DNA of 64,000 nt from Cladocopium goreaui (GCA_947184155.2 CAMXCT020003768.1:454032-518031); one strand, 5' to 3'; counted from the first letter of the stretch, positions 11,895-23,158 are shown. The notes: generated by a model not told the origin, from the sequence alone. Made by a program: numbers and translations.

Positions 11895-12738
11895 GGTGGT
11901 TATTAAATGCGAAGTCTAAAAGAAATCCAAGCAATCCCTTCTCACTGAAGCGCTGACGCAGCTATGCAGTGAGGGGCGCAGGACGTTCAAATGCAGAAAG
12001 TAAATTCAACGCAATCAGTTGCAAAAGGTGCAAGAGCCAAAATGCACTCCAATCTGAAAGAGACAAATCCAAATCCCAATGCAATTGCTTGAAACCACCG
12101 CTGATGACGCAGTGAAACAACCAAAGAAGCTTGCAATGAAACACAAAAGAAATGCTGGCTCTTGCAAAAGAGGTCCAAGGCAAATCACAATCAAATTCCA
12201 CAATGAGAGATGTTTGGGAAATGCCAAGCTGATGAAATCAAGTAAATAAAGTCAAGTCAATGATATCGCCGTGGCAAAGTGCCAAACTTCTGAAGAACAC
12301 TCAACGCAAAATGCCGAGAACTCAAATTGTAGTCTTGGGTTGATACTCAAAGCAAAATGCCGAGACCCTGAAGACACACACACACACAGCATAATGCCGA
12401 TAAAAATTTGGAGCACGGTACTCCCATTGTGGCGCTGACGCAATCTTTCAGCAGTGAGGCACTTCAGTCACTGCTCCTAGAAAAGTATTTTACAAACTGA
12501 TTTGCCGTCGACAAAAGAGGATCCGAAGAAATTGCCCAGCCAATGCGACCCTCGATCAATATACCTGAGCGGCGAGATCTTGGCTTCAGAACTCGAACAG
12601 TCTTCCCAGAACGGATCCATCGACCATGTGCAGGCTTTCAGGGAGCCTGCCAAACAAACAAATGTATGGTGGGGTAAAAAGGAACCAACCACAACAGCAA
12701 CAATCAAAGAGACCGATACGGCTGATAACCACTTGAAA
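11895..12738 (-). other. 5' leader of the copia element with possible primer-binding site
   Basis: Between the 5' LTR and gag. Imperfect repeats occur: GGCGCTGACGCA-type boxes at ~11950 and ~12430, and AATGCCGAGA boxes near 12310 and 12358. At 12720-12731 the minus strand reads TGGTTATCAGCC, close to the initiator-Met tRNA primer site TGGTATCAGAGC with one inserted base, 7 bp inside the LTR. The primer site is tentative. Confidence 0.45.
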
Positions 12739-12908
12739 TGTTGTCTGTTTTCCCAAAACTCAACCACAAAACAGAACCCACGCACAAAGCTGCAATCTTT
12801 TCTACAGGCATCTTGAATCAAAAGTAAAAAAGATTGACTACTGGACCTTGGCCGGAAAGGAAGGGTTTATAAATGAATAAGTGGGTGTGCTTTACTCCAC
12901 ATTATTCA
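12739..12908 (-). repeat. 5' LTR of the copia element
   Basis: Direct copy of 5182-5351 with about 13 substitutions and no evident gaps. Begins TGAATAATG and ends ACAGACAACA on the minus strand. CATTTATAAACCC inside it could be a core promoter element. That is inference only, since dinoflagellate promoters rarely have TATA boxes. Confidence 0.88.
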
Positions 12909-13336
12909 AGTGTTTTATCGTCTTTATTATATTTGTGTGTACCCATGAGTACGTTTGTTGTACATACGGTTGGCGGGTCTCTTTGCTCTTCACTCAAATT
13001 CTGCGCGTATCTCACGTCCTTTATCTTTACTCCTGTATCTTGTCGAATCGTGTCCTTGTGCATGTATATATGTATGTGTATATATATATATTGCACATAC
13101 ATAGCGTGCCCATCCATTCAATCTTGAAGTAAAAGCCGAAAATGCCTGCGAGATCCCCAGCGGAAGATTTCTAGGAGATCCCCAGAGAGGGGTGGAACCT
13201 GCACATGACATACAAACAATCAATAGATTTATCGTGATACATCTATCAATCATCTATATATGCCTACACATATCCATATAGTATTGCATGTAAGGTCTGA
13301 ACCACTTTCATTTGAGAACTGCAAGCCCGTCAATCT
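12909..13336. other. Spacer, no gene seen
   Basis: Ordinary mixed sequence with a short TATA/TGTA microsatellite near 13065-13095 and two AGATCCCCAG boxes at ~13151 and ~13174. Nothing coding was recognised. Confidence 0.45.
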
Positions 13337-13473
13337 TCAACTGAAGGGTTTTTTGTTGGCAAACGCCGAACCATCCACCAATGGAGCAGACTCTCGCCCC
13401 GGTTCGAACCAGCAGCTGTAGCAGTAGGGGTTGTGATCCATGATGCAATACGCGCTGCAGATGTCGCTCTTGC
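13337..13473 (-). CDS. Probable terminal exon of an unknown Cys-rich protein
   Basis: On the minus strand, after an AAG|GC acceptor at 13473, a 45-codon frame begins KSDICSAYCIMDHNPYC, then CWFEPGRES, and ends KPFS before TGA at 13337-13339. It has five Cys in 18 residues and a GC-rich coding look unlike the surrounding satellites. Its entry phase matches the exit phase of the candidate exon at 22872-23060, which would make the CAG macrosatellite an intron. Family not recognised. Confidence 0.45.
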
Positions 13474-13827
13474 CTTGGATGGGGGTATGTGGGGGGGTTC
13501 TTCACCAGCAAAGGTTCATATGGTGTCCTCAAAAAGATAGAAATACGGATTCCAAAGTAGTTTGACGATGCTTTGGATTCATAAGTACAACATTTGCCAG
13601 GGACCAGGGGCTCTTGGATTTTTGAGGGGAAATCTAAAGAGGCCAAATCCAAAGCTGTTCTCGGCTCCTTCAAAACTATGGTTCGAAGCGACATATACAC
13701 ATACACACACACATATATATATACACACACATGTGTATATATATATATATATACGTATATGTACACATACTTGAGAGGGGGAACCCAGAAAGGTAGGTGA
13801 TCAAGAAGGGGAAGCAAAGCCTCTCCA
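13474..13827. other. Spacer with CA/TA microsatellite
   Basis: 13690-13770 is alternating ACACAC/TATATA sequence. The rest is low-copy sequence with no recognised gene. Confidence 0.5.
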
Positions 13828-14380
13828 TGTAAAAGCTGGCTGTGTGTAAAAACGTGCTGTGTGCACAAGCTTGTGTGTAAAAGCGTCTGTGTAAAGACTG
13901 CCGTGCATAAAGACTTCTGTGCGTAAAGGCTTCTGTGCGGAAAAGTTTCTGTGTGTACAAGCTGCTCTGGGTAAAGATTTTGCATGTAAAAGTTTCGGTG
14001 TGTAAAAACTTCTTTGTGCAGTCTGTGTGGGCAAATTTGTGTGTGTGTGTCAAAGCTTTCCTGTGTAAAAGTTTCTTTGTGTAAAAGTTGTTCTGTGCAA
14101 AGGTCTCTCTGTGTAAAAGGTTCTGTGTGTAACAGCGCTTGTGTGCCTTTATTTATGCATGCAAAAGCATCTTTGTGCAAAGCATCGGTGTGTAAAAACT
14201 TCTGTGTGTAAAAACTTCTTTGTGTAAAAGCCTCTGTGTGTAAAGGCGTCTGCGTGTAAGAGCTCTTCTGTGCACAAACCTCTCTGTGTAAGAGTATCTG
14301 CGCATAAAAGCTGCTCCCCGTACAGGTTTCTGGGCGTAATGTCGTCTGTTTGTGGAAGCGTATTGGTGCAAAAGGCGTCA
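13828..14380. repeat. 16-bp minisatellite
   Basis: About 34 diverged copies of GTAAAAGCTTCTGTGT. The reverse complement has no stop in any frame. Because 16 is not a multiple of three, a minus-strand frame reads all three phases in turn and gives a 16-residue peptide repeat (HTEAFTQRSFYTQKFL type). This explains a long minus-strand open frame from 14414 to 13308, which is not accepted as a gene. Confidence 0.9.
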
Positions 14381-14585
14381 CCACAGCCAAATCGCAGAAA
14401 ACAATGAAACACAAGAATCCAAACTCAAATGTTTGCTGCCGTTACGTTGTTGATGATGGCCGTGATGCGGGCAGGGCCCCACAAGGCTTCATTTTGGCTG
14501 TGCTAAGCCAATTTTAAAAAGCCTGCGGGACAAAAAACACCGCACATTTCCATGATTTTGGCGCCTCACAGGCCAAAAACCACGG
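14381..14585. other. Short spacer
   Basis: Low-copy sequence. The segment CAGGCCAAAAACCACGGT is echoed at ~16669 (GACCCAAAAACCACGGT), each time next to a TGC/TGT array, suggesting a shared repeat family. Confidence 0.4.
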
Positions 14586-14629
<44 letters not shown>

Positions 14630-14672
14630 CTGCTGCTGCCGGCGGTGGTGGTGGTGGTGGTAGTTGTGGTGG
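14586..14672. repeat. CTGTTG/CTG array followed by GGTGGT
   Basis: CTGTTG hexamers, then pure CTG, then GGT triplets, ~85 bp in all. Simple repeat. Confidence 0.9.
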
Positions 14673-14699
14673 TACAAACAAAGACTGGGGCCCTCAAAA

Positions 14700-15120
14700 C
14701 AAGCTACCCGAGCTTATTTTGGAATTTGCTTGGTGTTCCTGCAGGGCGACCATGGAGTTTTCCACCGTTTTGAAAAAGAACTTTGGTGTAGACTTTTGGC
14801 TCCTTTTTTTAATTAGGTTAAAGATGGTTAAAGCTTCCTGGGCTCTTTTTTGACTGCTCAGCAGCCGAAATCTTGCAAAAAGGTGTCCAGCAGGGTCGTT
14901 TTGGATCATTATGATTTTTCTGGTTGCTGGGCCCCTTTTTGGTGCTCCAACGGCCCAAATCTATCAAAAAGGGGTCTGGCAGCCTCAATTTTGGATTTCC
15001 ATGATCCGACGTTTCATTTTCTAGCTGCTGGTCCCCTTTTTGTGCCGTCAGCGGTCTGGATCCTCCAAAAAAAGGTCCCCCGCAACCTGACTTCAGACTT
15101 GCCACCTTTTTTCGCTTGGA
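14700..15120. repeat. Diverged ~95-105 bp tandem repeats
   Basis: Three to four degraded units with the pattern CTTTTTG..., then AAATC.TCAAAAAGG, then CAG or GCA, then TTTTGGAT, CATGAT and GCTGCTGG. Conservation is clear over 14840-15100 and weaker upstream. No gene. Confidence 0.65.
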
Positions 15121-15159
15121 TCCCGCCGGGGGGGTCCAGCCTCCTCCTCCGCCGCCGCC

Positions 15160-15300
15160 AACCTCACTCATCATTCACCACTCTTCACTACACTACTTAT
15201 CACCTCTCACTCATCATTGACCACTCTTCACTACACCACTTTTCACATCTCACTCATCAATCATTCACCACTCTTCACTACACTACTCATCACACTTCCT
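15160..15300. repeat. Pyrimidine-rich CATTCACCACTCTTCACTAC repeats
   Basis: Three ~50-60 bp copies of a CACTCTTCACTACAC module, each followed by CATCWCTCACTCATCA-like sequence. Short local tandem repeat. Confidence 0.75.
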
Positions 15301-15570
15301 GGCTGCCTTTCGCGTGGCAGGCGCAATACACAGAGCCTCCTGGAGGAGGTGCGGCGCGCGTGGGCGCCGATGGGCCGCGGCTGGCTTTCGTGTGGCAGGC
15401 GCAGTACACAGAGCTTTCTGGCTGCCTTTCGCGTGGCAGGCGCAGTACACAGAACGCGCAGTACACAGAGCTTCCTGGCTGCCTTTCGCGTGGCAGGTGC
15501 GGTACACAGAGCCTCCTGGAGGAGCTGCGGCGCGTGGGCGCCGCTGGGCCGCGGCTGGCTTTCGTGTGTG
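15297..15570. repeat. GC-rich repeats GGCTGCCTTTCGCGTGGCAG
   Basis: Four to five copies of a module with TTCGCGTGGCAGGCGCAGTA and CACAGAGC. Two longer copies (15340-15390 and 15515-15560) add a GCGGCGCGYGTGGGCGCCG segment. Frames through it are open in several phases. No known protein. Confidence 0.75.
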
Positions 15571-16339
15571 CTCTCCGATATTTTAAGTGATTTCAGAGAT
15601 TTGTCAAGCGTCTTTTGCTGCGTAGCATGTGACACGTTTTGTGCGATTTGAGCAAGTCGTCTGCACGTTTTGAGCTTGATTTCCAACTTTCCTGACAGCG
15701 CGTTCAGATTTCGAACGCGGAACAACGATTTCAAACTTTGACAGCGCGTCGAGATTTCGAACGCGGAAAGCACACAGCGATTTCAATTTTGCAGAAACAT
15801 GTAGACGTGCGAATGAGGAATTTATAATCAGCTGCGGTACAGCTTATGAGTTTGAAGCCTCCAGAAATCGTTTTTGGACGTTTCCACGTTTGAGACTTTT
15901 TGAAGGATCTCCTATTGTCTTGCGTTTCCTGGATCCAAGCAATCTGTGAGATCGAAGTTTTTAGAACCGCTTTTGGTCACAACATTTCCAATGTGAGAGC
16001 CCTGCAAATTTGCAAGAATTTTTCCGAACTGGAGTAAGCAGACATGACGTCTGAACCGAGTGTGAGTTTGGAAACAATTAATCATTAAAGAATTTGACTG
16101 CAACCAAGCTTTCAGCTTTCTCTCTCTCTCTCTCTCTCTCTCTGCTGCCACAGCATTGTGAACATGCTCAGCCGCATCGTGCTTCCTTTGATCAGCGAGA
16201 TCAGCATTCCGCCGACAACATGTTGGCTCAAGATTAGGAAGCCTGAATTCTGCTAGCACGGTGAGACAAAAAGGGCGTGAGTTGTCAAGCAGAGTTGTCC
16301 AGGCTCTCAGTTGCAATTATCTACTCTTCTGGGGTAATA
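15571..16339. other. Spacer with two small repeats
   Basis: 15700-15790 holds a twofold ATTTCGAACGCGGAA unit. 16112-16142 is a (TC)n microsatellite. Otherwise no gene or mobile-element end was recognised. Confidence 0.45.
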
Positions 16340-16544
16340 ATTCTCGCAGTGGTGGTGGTGGTTGCTGTTGTTGTGGATGTTGTTCTTGTTATTGCTTTTG
16401 GTTCTTGTTTCTTGTTCTTGTTCTTGTTGTCGTTGCTGTCGTTGCTGTTGTTGCTGTTGTTGCTGTTGTTGCTGTTGTTGCTGTTGTTGCTGTTGCTGTT
16501 GTTGCTGCTGTTGTTGCTGTTGCTGTTGTTGCTGTTGTTGCTGT

Positions 16545-16576
<32 letters not shown>

Positions 16577-16586
16577 TTGTTGTCAC
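16340..16586. repeat. (TGTTGC)n and related triplet array
   Basis: About 250 bp of TTG/TGC/TGT triplets. Long frames of poly-Leu, Val/Ala or Cys in the three plus phases, and poly-Asn/Ser on minus, are repeat artefacts. Confidence 0.92.
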
Positions 16587-16983
16587 CCCCGTTGTTGGTG
16601 TGCCCGTGTTTTTTGAAACTCTCGGAGCAAAAAAACACCCTATATAAATACCAATGTTTTTTGCGCCTCGGACCCAAAAACCACGGTATTTACAGTGTTC
16701 TTTGGACAGCACCAAGCAAAAACACTGGTATTTGCGCAGCTTTCGGCATGTTGCAAGACGTTATTTTTCCATGCAAAAATCACAAAACGCAAGTAAATTA
16801 CAGTGTTTTGGGTCTGATTTAGAGTTTGTGACGGGGTGGGGGGGGTCGGAGGTATCTAAAATGAATGGCAACCTCCTGAATAATCAGGTAACTGGGCTGG
16901 CACACACCTTTTACTGCGTAAAGCAAAACTCAAGGTAGCACCACTGGAGCTACTTCCTGATATATGCATGTATACATGTGTAT
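16587..16983. other. Spacer, no gene seen
   Basis: 16620-16830 contains short internal echoes (ACACTGGTATTTGCG, ACCAATGTTTTTTGCG, TTACAGTGTT twice) typical of an old tandem family. No coding feature recognised. Confidence 0.4.
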
Positions 16984-17108
16984 ATATAAATAAATAAATA
17001 AAATAGTAAATAAATACATAAATAAATAAAAATGTAAATAAAATAAATAAAAAATAATAAATAAATAAATGCATCCATATATGTACTACATGCATATATA
17101 TATATATA

Positions 17109-17143
<35 letters not shown>

Positions 17144-17200
17144 TTAATCTAATCTAATCTATTCTAATCTAATCTAATCTAATCGAATCTATCTAGGGAT
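16984..17200. repeat. AAAT, TATC and AATCT microsatellites in series
   Basis: Successive simple repeats: AAATA at 16985-17075, TA then TATC at 17095-17145, and AATCT pentamers at 17143-17190. Confidence 0.92.
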
Positions 17201-17229
17201 CTATTTGTATATCCGCCGACCCCGGCAGA

Positions 17230-20200
17230 CGCAAGGGGGAGCGCGCCAGGGAATAAGACAAGCAAAGACTAGCAAGTTTAGCCGCACTAGCAGCAAGAGC
17301 AGCGGCAGTGGCAGTAGCAGCGGCAGCAGCGAGTCGGCAGCTGCGGCAGCAGCATCAGCGGATGGTGTTTCCCTGTCCGGGATCCACGTTTTTGCAGCAG
17401 CCAGCAGGCAGCTAGGATTTTCTAGCAGCAGCAGCAGGAGCAGCAGCAGCAGCAGCGATTCTCGGACTCGTTCGTCCGTCAGGGCCATGGTATTTCCCCG
17501 TCCGGCAGAGCCGTGTGGCTGTGTTTTTGTGCAGTGGCAGGGGCAGCAGCAGCAGCAGCCAATTTTTTGCAAGTTTTCTGCTTTCTTTCTAGGGTTTCAG
17601 ACGTGACGTTAGAGAGTTTTTGGGTGGGATTCTCGGATTCGTTCGTCCTTGAGGGCCATGGTGCTTCCCCGTCCGGCAGGGCTGTGTGGCCGTGTTTTTG
17701 TGCAGTGGCAGCAGCGGCAGCAGCAGCAGCAGCTAATTTTTTGTAAGTTTTCTGTTCTGTCTCTAGGGTTTCAGACGTCACGTTAGAGAGTTTTTGGGTG
17801 GGATTCTCGGACTCGTTCGTCCTTCAGGGCCATGGTGTTTTCCCATCCGGGAGCTGCCGTTTGAACAGAAGGAGCAGCAGGAGCAGGAGCAGCAGCAGCA
17901 GCAGGAGGAAAAAGTGGCTAAAATCTCATCGTTTTCTATGGGTTTCAGAAGTTACATTAGGCACTTTTTGCGTGCAATTTTGATGCCTTTCCGCCCTTCA
18001 CTGCCATGGTGTTTCCCATCCGGGAGCTGCCGTTTGAACAGAAGGAGCAGTCAAAAGCAAGAGCAGGGGCGGCAGCAGCAGCAGAAGGAAAAAGTAGCCA
18101 AAATCATTCTTTTCTATGGGTTTCAGAAGTTACATTAGGCACTTTTTGGACGCAATTTTGATGCCTTTCTGTCCCTCACTGCCATGGTGTTTTCCGATCC
18201 GGGAGCTGCCGTTTGAACAGGAGCAGCAGGAGCAGAAGCAGCAGCAGCAGCAGGAGGTGTTTTGCTGCCGGGAGGTGATTTTTTCCATGATGTTTTCCAA
18301 TTTCGGGCCGGATGTAAAGGTGGCCAAAAGTCATAGCAGCAGCAAGAGGAAAAGGAGCCAAAAGCATCATTTTCTATCGGTTTCAGAAGTTACGTTAGGC
18401 ATTTTCGAGGTGTCATTTTGGGGCTTCTCCGTCCTTCAGAGGCATGGTGTTTTGCTGCTGGGAGGTGATTTTTTCTATGGTGTTTTCCCATTTGCGGATT
18501 GGATGTAAAGGTGGCCAAAATTCATAGCAGCAGCAAGAGGAAAAAGCAACCAAAAGCATCATTTTCTATCGGTTGCAGAAGTTACGTTAGGCATTTTCGG
18601 GGTGCAAGTTTGGGGCTTCTCTGTCCTTCAGAGGCATGAGAGGAAAAAGCAGCCAAAATCATCATTTTCTGTGGGTTTCAGAAGTTACGTTAGGCATTTT
18701 CGGGGTGCAATTTTGGGGCTTCTCCGTTCTTCACTGCCATGGTGTTTTCCCATCCGGGGACCAGCAGCAGCAGCAGCAAAAGCCTTCATATTCATAGCAG
18801 CAGCAAGAGGAAAAAGCAGCCAAAATCATCATTTTCTATGGGTTTCAGAAGTTACGTTAGGCATTTTCGGGGTGCAATTTTGGGGCTTCTCCGTCCTTCA
18901 CTGCCATGATGTTTTCCCATCCGGGGACCAGCAGCAGCAGCAAAAGCCTCTGCAGCAGCAGGAGGAAAAGGTAGCCAAAATTCATAGCAGCAGCAAGAAG
19001 AAAAAGCAGCCAAAATCATCATTTTCTATGGGTTTCAGAAGTTACGTTAGGCATTTTCGGGGTGCAATTTTGGGGCTTCTCCGTCCTTCACTGCCATGGT
19101 GTTTTCCCATCCGGGGACCAGCAGCAGCAGCAGCAAAAGCCTTCATATTCATAGCAGCAGCAAGAAGAAAAAGCAGCCAAAATCATCATTTTCTATGGGT
19201 TTCAGAAGTTACGTTAGGCATTTTCGGGGTGCAATTTTGGGGCTTCTCCGTCCTTCACTGCCATGGTGTTTTCCCATCCGGGGACCAGCAGCAGCAGCAG
19301 CAAAAACCTCTGCAGCAGCAGGAGGAAAAGTAGCCAAAATCATCATTTTCTATGGGTTTCAGAAGTTACGTTAGGCATTTTCGGGGTGCAATTTTGGGGC
19401 TTCTCCGTCCTTCACTGCCATGGTGTTTTCCCATCCAGCAGCAGCAGCAGCCAGCAAACTTCATATTCATAGCAGAGCAAGAAGAAAAAGCAGCCAAAAT
19501 CATCATTTTCTATGGGTTTCAGAAGTTACGTTAGGCATTTTCGGGGTGCAATTTTGGGGCTTCTCCGTCCTTCACTGCCATGGTGTTTTCCATCCGGGGA
19601 CCAGCAGCAGCAGCAGCAAAACTTCATATTCATAGCAGCAGCAAGAGGAAAAAGCAGCCAAAATCATCATTTTCTATGGGTTTCAGAAGTTACGTTAGGC
19701 ATTTTCGGGGTGCAATTTTGGGGCTTCTCCGTCCTTCACTGCCATGGTGTTTTCTCATCCGGGGACCAGCAGCAGCAGCAGCAGCAAAAGTCTTCATATT
19801 CATAGCAGCAGCAAGAGGAAAAAGCAGCCAAAATCATCATTTTCTATGGGTTTCAGAAGTTACGTTAGGCATTTTCGGGGTGCAATTCTGGGGCTTCTCC
19901 GTCCTTCACTGCCATGGTGTTTTCCCATCCGGTGACCAGCAGCAGCAGCAACAAAAGCCTCTGCAGCAGCAGCAACAAAAGCCTTCATATTCATAGCAGC
20001 AGCAAGAAGAAAAAGCAGCCAAAATCATCATTTTCTATGGGTTTCAGAAGTTACGTTAGGCATTTTCGGGGTGCAATTTTGGGGCTTCTCCGTCCTTCAC
20101 TGCCATGGTGTTTTCTCATCCGGGGACCAGCAGCAGCAGCAAAAGTCTCTGCAGCAGCAGGAGGAAAAGGTAGCCAAAATCATCATTTTCTATGGGTTTC

Positions 20201-21985
20201 AGAAGTTACGTTAGGCATTTTCGGGGTGCAATTTTGGGGCTTCTCCGTCCTTCACTGCCATGGTGTTTTCCCATCCGGGGACCAGCAGCAGCAGCAAAAG
20301 CCTTCATATTCATAGCAGCAGCAAGAGGAAAAAGCAGCCAAAATCATCATTTTCTATGGGTTTCAGAAGTTACGTTAGGCATTTTCGGGGTGCAATTTTG
20401 GGGCTTCTCCGTCCTTCACTGCCATGGTGTTTTCCCATCCGGGGACCAGCAGCAGCAGCAGCAAAAGCCTCTGCAGCAGCAGCAACAAAAGCCTTCATAT
20501 TCATAGCAGCAGCAAGAAGAAAAAGCAGCCAAAATCATTATTTTCTATGGGTTTCAGAAGTTACGTTAGGCATTTTCGGGGTGCAATTTTGGGACTTCTC
20601 CGTCCTTCACTGCCATGGTGTTTTCCCATCCGGGGACCAGCAGCAGCAGCAGCAAAAGTCTCTGCAGCAGCAGGAGGAAAAGGTAGCCAAAATTCATAGC
20701 AGCAGCAAGAGGAAAAAGGAGCCAAAATCATCATTTTCTATGGGTTTCAGAAGTTACGTTAGGCATTTTCGGGGTGCAATTCTGGGGCTTCTCCGTCCTT
20801 CACTGCCATGGTGTTTTCCCATCCGGGGACCAGCAGCAGCATCAGCCGCAAAATTTCTCTGCAGCATCCCACAAGCAAAGAAAAAGGTGCCAAAATTCAT
20901 AGCAGCAGCAGAGGAAAAACAGCCAAAATCATCCTTTTCTTATGGGTTTCAAGAAGTTACGTTTAGATCATTTTCGGGGTGCAATTTTGGGGCTTCTCCG
21001 TTCGTCACTGCCTGGGTTTTCCCATCCGGGGACCAGCACAGCAGCACAAAAGCCTTCATAGTCATAGCACACAAGAGGAAAAAAGCGCCCAAATCATCAT
21101 TTTCTATGGGTTTCAGAGTTACGTTATGCCTTTTTCGGGGTGCAATTTTGGGGCTTCTCCGTCCTTCACTGCCATGGTGTTTTCCCATCCGGGGACCAGC
21201 AGCAGCAGCAGCAAAAGCCTCTGCAGCAGCAGGAGGAAAAGGTAGCCAAAATTCATAGCAGCAGCAAGAGGACAAGGGAGCCAAAATCATCATTTTCTAT
21301 GGGTTTCAGAAGTTACGTTAGGCATTTTCGGGGTGCAATTCTGGAGCTTCTCCGTCCTTCACTGCCATGGTGTTTTCCCATCCGGGGACCAGCAGCAGCA
21401 GCAGCAGCAAAAGTCTCTGCAGCAGCAGGAGGAAAAGGTAGCCAAAATTCATAGCAGCAGCAAGAGGAAAAAGGAGCCAAAATCATCATTTTATTCATTT
21501 TCTATGGGTTTCAGAAGTTACGTTAGGCATTTTCGGGGTGCAATTCTGGAGCTTCTCCGTCCTTCACTGCCATGGTGTTTTCCCATCCGGGGACCAACAG
21601 CAGCAGCAGCAAAAGTGTCTGCAGCAGCAAGACGAAAAGGTAGCCAAAATTCATAGCAGCAGCAAGAAGAAAAAGCAGCCAAAATCATCATTTTCTATGG
21701 GTTTCAGAAGTTACGTTAGGCATTTTCGGGGTGCAATTTTGGGGCTTCTCCGTCCTTCACTGCCATGGCGTTTTCTCATCCGGGGACCAGCAGCAGCAGC
21801 AGCAGCAAAAGTCTTCATATTCATAGCAGCAGCAAGAGGAAAAAGCAGCCAAAATCATCATTTTCTATGGGTTTCAGAAGTTACGTTAGGCATTTTCGGG
21901 GTGCAATTTTGGGACTTCTCCGTCCTTCACTGCCATGGTGTTTTCCCATCCGGGGACCAGCAGCAGCAGCAGCAAAATCATTGCA
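17230..21985 (+). repeat. CAG-bearing macrosatellite, units of 157-204 bp
   Basis: About two dozen head-to-tail units. Each carries TTTTCTATGGGTTTCAGAAG, TTACGTTAGGCATTTTCGGG, GTGCAATTTTGGGGCTTCTC, CACTGCCATGGTGTTTTCCC and a variable CAG run, sometimes with a second CAG/GAGGAAAA module. Anchors (CCATGGTG) lie at 18738, 19091, 19262, 19419, 19912, 20259, 20613, 21366 and 21934, among others. Divergence is highest at the left edge (17.2-18.6 kb) and lowest in the middle. Unit lengths are not multiples of three, so the plus strand reads poly-Ser, poly-Ala and poly-Gln in turn. The array ends sharply near 21985. No evidence that it is translated. Confidence 0.92.
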
Positions 21986-22871
21986 CACATCGTTGTCGCT
22001 CCATATGGCTTCACATCATCAAGTTTGTGGTCACACAGCTTTCCGCGTGGAACTGTTTTCGTGCTGCTCTCGAATTGTTTTGCTGGACTGCTACATAACA
22101 TTACAATACATTACATAACTATCTCGCCTGCGAATGGCACAGCAACCACGACATGACCATTCTTCCGGGGTCGGCGGCAGGGGCGGCAGCCCTTAAATAT
22201 ATATATATATGTATATATACATGGTGATTTTCGATTCTATCAGAAATCTGCAGACTTCCAAACATCTGTAAATCCTTAGTTTCTCCGTTTCCCAAGGCAC
22301 TGGTCATCTCAAAGGGATAGAAGACGCGATGATCTAAGCGTGGATGATGTGGTGCCAGCCCGGTGACCGGTGGGGAGCTGCTGCTGTGGGTCTGGTATTT
22401 GTAGGGATAGGTCTTCCAGGTCTTGCCTCGGGCTGAAGATGGCTGATGGCCATTTTAAAGCGGATTTGGAAAGCTGGAATCACTGGAATCCCGTGTTGTG
22501 AAGATGTTTGGGGGAACACTTAAATGGTTTCAATCTGGATGTGTTTGAGGTTGTCTAATGAAAAATAAGGTCAGTGCCATGTTGCGTTACACTACCCTCT
22601 GATAAGAGTGTGAACGGAGGGTCTGCCATTTGCGGATGATACAAGACATGTATAGAAATGACGATTTCTCATTGCCTTGTTTACTGGAGACGAGTGCCTC
22701 ATTGGCACCGGAAGTGTGTTCGAGCTCCGCTTCATGAAAAAAAACTACATCTTGAAAAAAAAATTGTCCATGCAATTACGTTCACACACATACATATATG
22801 AATGTATACATTTGCTTATCATATATACATATATATATATCCCTATATTTCTCCATGGTGCATCCCTCAAC
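21986..22871. other. Low-copy spacer
   Basis: Unique-looking sequence with a TA microsatellite at 22190-22220. No gene, RNA or transposon terminus recognised. If the two Cys-rich exon candidates belong together this is intron. Confidence 0.4.
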
Positions 22872-23060
22872 TGGCCCATGGCTTCGGCTCGCACATGTTT
22901 CTAGCAGCACTTTCTGGGGTATGACAAAGGCCATCACAGGCACTGTATGTCTCAGTGGCGTTGCAGAACCGGCGGGTTTCCACGACGCGGTTCATCGCTT
23001 CAGTGGGCATCAGGTGGCTCCACAGGTCGACCAGTTGGATGTGGCAGTGGGGCAGAGATG
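22872..23060 (-). CDS. Possible exon of an unknown Cys-rich protein
   Basis: Minus-strand frame with LVDLWSHLMPTEAMNRVVE, RRFCNATETYSACDGLC and MCEPKPWA, open for about 60 codons of GC-rich, coding-like sequence amid AT repeats. It can end at GGGCCA|GTTGAG (22872), phase 1, compatible with the exon at 13473. The upstream acceptor was not found. Not recognised as any family. Confidence 0.35.
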
Positions 23061-23158
23061 TATATGCATACATACATATATGTATATACAATATATATGC
23101 ATGATATATGCTGCATACTTAATACAATCATATAATATATATAGAGAGAGAGAGAGAG
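23061..23158. repeat. AT-rich and (GA)n microsatellites
   Basis: TATATGCATA-type sequence followed by (AG)9. Flanks the inverted-repeat element to its right. Confidence 0.8.

Larger units (their letters stand above)
5182..12908 (-). mobile_element. Ty1/copia-type LTR retrotransposon, decayed, minus strand
   Basis: A ~7.7-kb element with two direct LTRs and the internal order gag, CCCH finger, protease, integrase, reverse transcriptase, RNase H, which is the copia order (integrase before RT). It is read on the minus strand, so its 5' LTR is the right-hand one. Coding segments lie in several frames separated by stops and frameshifts. The protease lacks its active-site Asp and the RT lacks the segment holding the YVDD box, so the copy cannot move by itself. 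No clear target-site duplication was found. The LTRs differ at about 13 of 170 positions by eye, so this is not a very recent insertion. Confidence 0.9.

Noticed and set aside
13400-13420. tRNA T-loop (GGTTCGAACC)
   Set aside because: No acceptor or anticodon arms around it; it lies within a likely coding exon.
13308-14414. A 368-codon minus-strand gene
   Set aside because: Most of it is the 16-bp minisatellite and a CA/TA microsatellite. The likely real exon at 13337-13473 is in another frame.
15217-15773. Overlapping 140-250 codon frames on both strands
   Set aside because: Made of local tandem repeats with no family resemblance.
18602-21258. Proteins of 240-330 residues with poly-Ser/Ala/Gln
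   Set aside because: Frames cycle through all phases of the macrosatellite, and unit length is not a multiple of three.
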